Both the position numbers and the translations under genes were made by a program. A DNA stretch of 64,000 bases from Actinomyces denticolens. Lineage in GTDB: Bacteria > Actinomycetota > Actinomycetes > Actinomycetales > Actinomycetaceae. The notes under the pieces were generated by a model. That model was not told where the DNA came from. It searched no databases and saw only the letters and a program-made list of their open reading frames with translations. Numbering within the stretch: position 1 is the first letter of the stretch; the number at the start of each line of letters is the position of its first letter. Below, piece after piece: positions 62,326-64,000 of the stretch. The DNA is taken from NCBI RefSeq assembly GCF_002072185.1, contig NZ_MVIW01000001.1, positions 92,861 to 156,860 of the forward strand, written 5' to 3'.

Positions 62326-63143
62326 GCGCTCCCCCTGCGGGCAGTGGGGGCGCCGGGCATGTCGGGGGCGGCGGGGCCCCTGGACACGGCCGCTCCCCTC
62401 CCGCCGGCCCCCGCGAGATCCACGAGCTCCATGCCGGCGCCTCCCAGGCGCAGGTCGAGGCGGACGCCGCGGGCGTCGTCGAACAGGCGCCAGGACAAGG
62501 CATCGAGGTATCCGGCGGGCATCTCCTGCGCGCCCCGGGCGGTGGCGCGCAGGGGGACGAGGGCACCGCGGGGCTCGGCGCGCAGGACGCGGGCCCCCTC
62601 CCAGGGGATGGGGCTGAGGATGAGGGCGCCGCGGTCCCGGGCGCGGGCGGTCAGGGTGGCACGGTCCCGGGAGCGGAGGCGCGAGGCGGGGCGGGCGGTG
62701 ATGAGGAGGGCGTCGACGCCGTCGAGCAGGGCGGCGGTGACGGCGAGGATGCCGGCGGGGGCGAGCTCCTCCCGCGCCGCACGGGCCTCCCCGCCGTCCC
62801 CCGCGCCGATGGGGACGGCGAGCACGCGGTCGAGGGCGAGGCCGAGGTGGGCGGCGGCGCACCAGCCGAGGTCTTCCCCGCCGACCACCGCGCACCACCC
62901 CTGGGCACCCTGGCGGTGGGCGAGAAGGGCGAGGAGGGCGCTGGTCGAGCCGGCGAGGACCACGGCCCCGCCGGTGGCGGCCCCCACGCCGAGCCAGGGG
63001 CCGGGAGGGGGATCACCGATGAGGCCCTCCCGGGCCCGGGCTGCGAGAGGCCCGCCCGCCGAGCGCAGGCCGGTGCGCTCCTCGGCACTGGCCAGGGCGC
63101 TCCTGGCGGCCCGGAGGCGCGAGAGTCTCCCATCCCCACCCAT
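62322..63143 (-). CDS. imuA': DNA-damage mutasome protein ImuA'
   Basis: The product is 273 residues, a RecA-like relative found only with ImuB and DnaE2 in actinobacteria. The P-loop has decayed (GPWLGVGAATGGAVVLAGSTSALLALL). Downstream, ALLDGVDALLITARPASR fits the same fold. It supports mutagenic bypass by interaction with ImuB. A GGAGG site lies 6 bases before the ATG, and a perfect LexA box lies 24 bases upstream. It forms an operon with imuB. Confidence 0.85.
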   Translation of the reverse strand: MGGDGRLSRLRAARSALASAEERTGLRSAGGPLAARAREGLIGDPPPGPWLGVGAATGGAVVLAGSTSALLALLAHRQGAQGWCAVVGGEDLGWCAAAHLGLALDRVLAVPIGAGDGGEARAAREELAPAGILAVTAALLDGVDALLITARPASRLRSRDRATLTARARDRGALILSPIPWEGARVLRAEPRGALVPLRATARGAQEMPAGYLDALSWRLFDDARGVRLDLRLGGAGMELVDLAGAGGRGAAVSRGPAAPDMPGAPTARRGSA

Positions 63144-63166
63144 GGCGCCTCCTCCCTGTCACGCAT

Positions 63167-63182
63167 TCGAACGCGTGTTCGA
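63167..63182 (-). promoter_or_regulatory. SOS (LexA) box of the imuA'-imuB operon
   Basis: TCGAACGCGTGTTCGA is a perfect 16-bp palindrome that fits the actinobacterial LexA consensus TCGAAC-N4-GTTCGA exactly. It lies 24-39 bases before the imuA' start. This predicts induction of the mutasome by DNA damage. Confidence 0.93.
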
Positions 63183-63304
63183 GTTCGGCATGAGCGTAGC
63201 GCGCGGGGGCGACAGGAATGAAGCCCGCTCGTCAGGCGCCTTCAGGAGAGGGAGACCGACGTCTAGAGTGGCCCCCATAGGCCCGACCGAGAACGGAGGC
63301 ATCC

Positions 63305-63880
63305 ATGACCGATCTGCGACGCCCGCGCCCCCCTTTCCCCTATGACCTTCTCCCCGCCGCCCCCGCGTTCTCCCTGACGTCGACGGACATCGCCGCTGGC
63401 GCGCGCATCGCGGACCGTTTCACCGCCGCTGCGGGCGAGAGCATCTCGCCCGCCCTGTCGTGGTCGGGCTTCCCGGAGGGCACCGCCTCCTTCGCGGTGT
63501 CCTGCTTCGATCCCGATGCGCCGACGCCATCGGGCTGGTGGCACTGGACCATCGTGGACCTCGACGCCTCCACGACCTCCTTGCCGCAGGGGGCGGGAGC
63601 CTCGGACCTGACCCTCGACGGCGCCGCCTTCCACCTGCCGGGCGACTCCGGCGATCACGCCTACTTCGGCCCCTATCCCCCGGCGGGCGACGGCGACCAC
63701 CGCTACGTCTTCGCCGTGCACGCCCTGGACGTGGAGACACTGGGCCTCGACGATGAGACGACCCCGACCATGGCGGCCTTCCAGATGGCGCAGCACACCC
63801 TGGCGCGAGCGACCCTGACCGCCGTCTACTCGATCCCCGGCGAGGCCGGCACCGAGCCCTTCCTCCAGGAGCCGGCGTGA
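63305..63880 (+). CDS. YbhB/YbcL family Raf-kinase-inhibitor-like (PEBP) protein
   Basis: The product is 191 residues, the usual length for bacterial PEBP proteins. Signature segments are SPALSWSGFPEGTASFAVSC, the ligand-pocket motif DPDAPTPSGWWHW and YFGPYPPAGDGDHRYVFAVHAL. Bacterial members bind small anions or phospholipid head groups; their exact role is not established. No signal peptide, so it is cytoplasmic. It is divergent from imuA', and its promoter region shares the space that holds the SOS box. The last 120 bases of the window after this gene show no feature. Confidence 0.9.
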   Translation: MTDLRRPRPPFPYDLLPAAPAFSLTSTDIAAGARIADRFTAAAGESISPALSWSGFPEGTASFAVSCFDPDAPTPSGWWHWTIVDLDASTTSLPQGAGASDLTLDGAAFHLPGDSGDHAYFGPYPPAGDGDHRYVFAVHALDVETLGLDDETTPTMAAFQMAQHTLARATLTAVYSIPGEAGTEPFLQEPA

Positions 63881-64000
63881 GCCGGCGGGCGGCAGGGCCT
63901 CCCGTCGCCGCGCCGCCGACCGCCCCCTCCTCCCCCGCGGGCGCGGCGAGCCCCTCGCAGGGGGCGGGCACGCGCCGCGGCCGCCGGGACGCGGCGCGCG

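Overview
This 64-kb window looks like a chromosomal segment of a high-GC actinobacterium, most likely an Actinomyces-type organism (family level is inference). The sequence is strongly GC-rich, GTG starts and ATGA/GTGA stop-start overlaps are frequent, and it carries actinobacterial hallmark genes: the pupylation genes, an ANTAR regulator of PdtaR type, a dnaE2/imuA'/imuB mutasome with an actinobacterial LexA box, and an AddB/Cas4-like nuclease. The order uvrB, coaE, rpsA, polA, pdtaR, pyk, lgt, trpC-like, hisI, hisF resembles the mycobacterial Rv1605-Rv1633 neighbourhood.

Layout. 0-4 kb: a three-gene membrane glycosyltransferase operon. 4-24 kb: housekeeping genes, mostly on the minus strand: uvrB, a CDF-like protein, coaE with an unusual N-terminal extension, an unknown helical protein, rpsA, polA, a hotdog thioesterase, pdtaR, a tRNA with a Leu CAA anticodon, pyk, lgt, a degenerate trpC paralogue, an OPT transporter, and hisI and hisF separated by a DUF4190-DUF2752-DUF4190 cassette. 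24-32.5 kb: one compact pupylation operon, trmI-mpa-dop-pup-pafA-FKBP, with no 20S proteasome genes.

32.5-40.5 kb: an accessory segment between trmI and a RecB-like nuclease gene, which are near neighbours in many actinobacteria. It holds a perfect 28-bp inverted-repeat element, an Mrr-type restriction gene bracketed by 38-bp direct repeats copied from the 3' end of the neighbouring MFS gene, a site-2 protease, and a 979-residue NLR-like NTPase with TPR repeats. This is the best candidate here for an undescribed defence arrangement. 40.5-42.4 kb: a thiosulfate import pair (tsuA-tsuB) preceded by a Cys-containing leader ORF that suggests attenuation control.

42.4-54.8 kb: metabolic and transport genes: an aldo/keto reductase, a poly-Asp protein, an NDH-2-like oxidoreductase, a TetR-controlled DHA2 efflux pump with a clear palindromic operator, membrane proteins, a GNAT-MazG fusion, an MFS protein, a DUF805 protein, tRNA-Leu(GAG), a hexose-6-phosphate mutarotase and an AI-2E-family transporter. 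54.8-63.2 kb: the damage-inducible mutagenesis module, dnaE2 and imuA'-imuB, with a perfect SOS box before imuA'. An amino-acid permease and a PAP2 phosphatase sit between its two halves. A PEBP-family protein closes the window. Two copies of a GC-rich intergenic repeat lie near 0.1 and 52.1 kb. I found no CRISPR array, insertion sequence, rRNA or replication origin.
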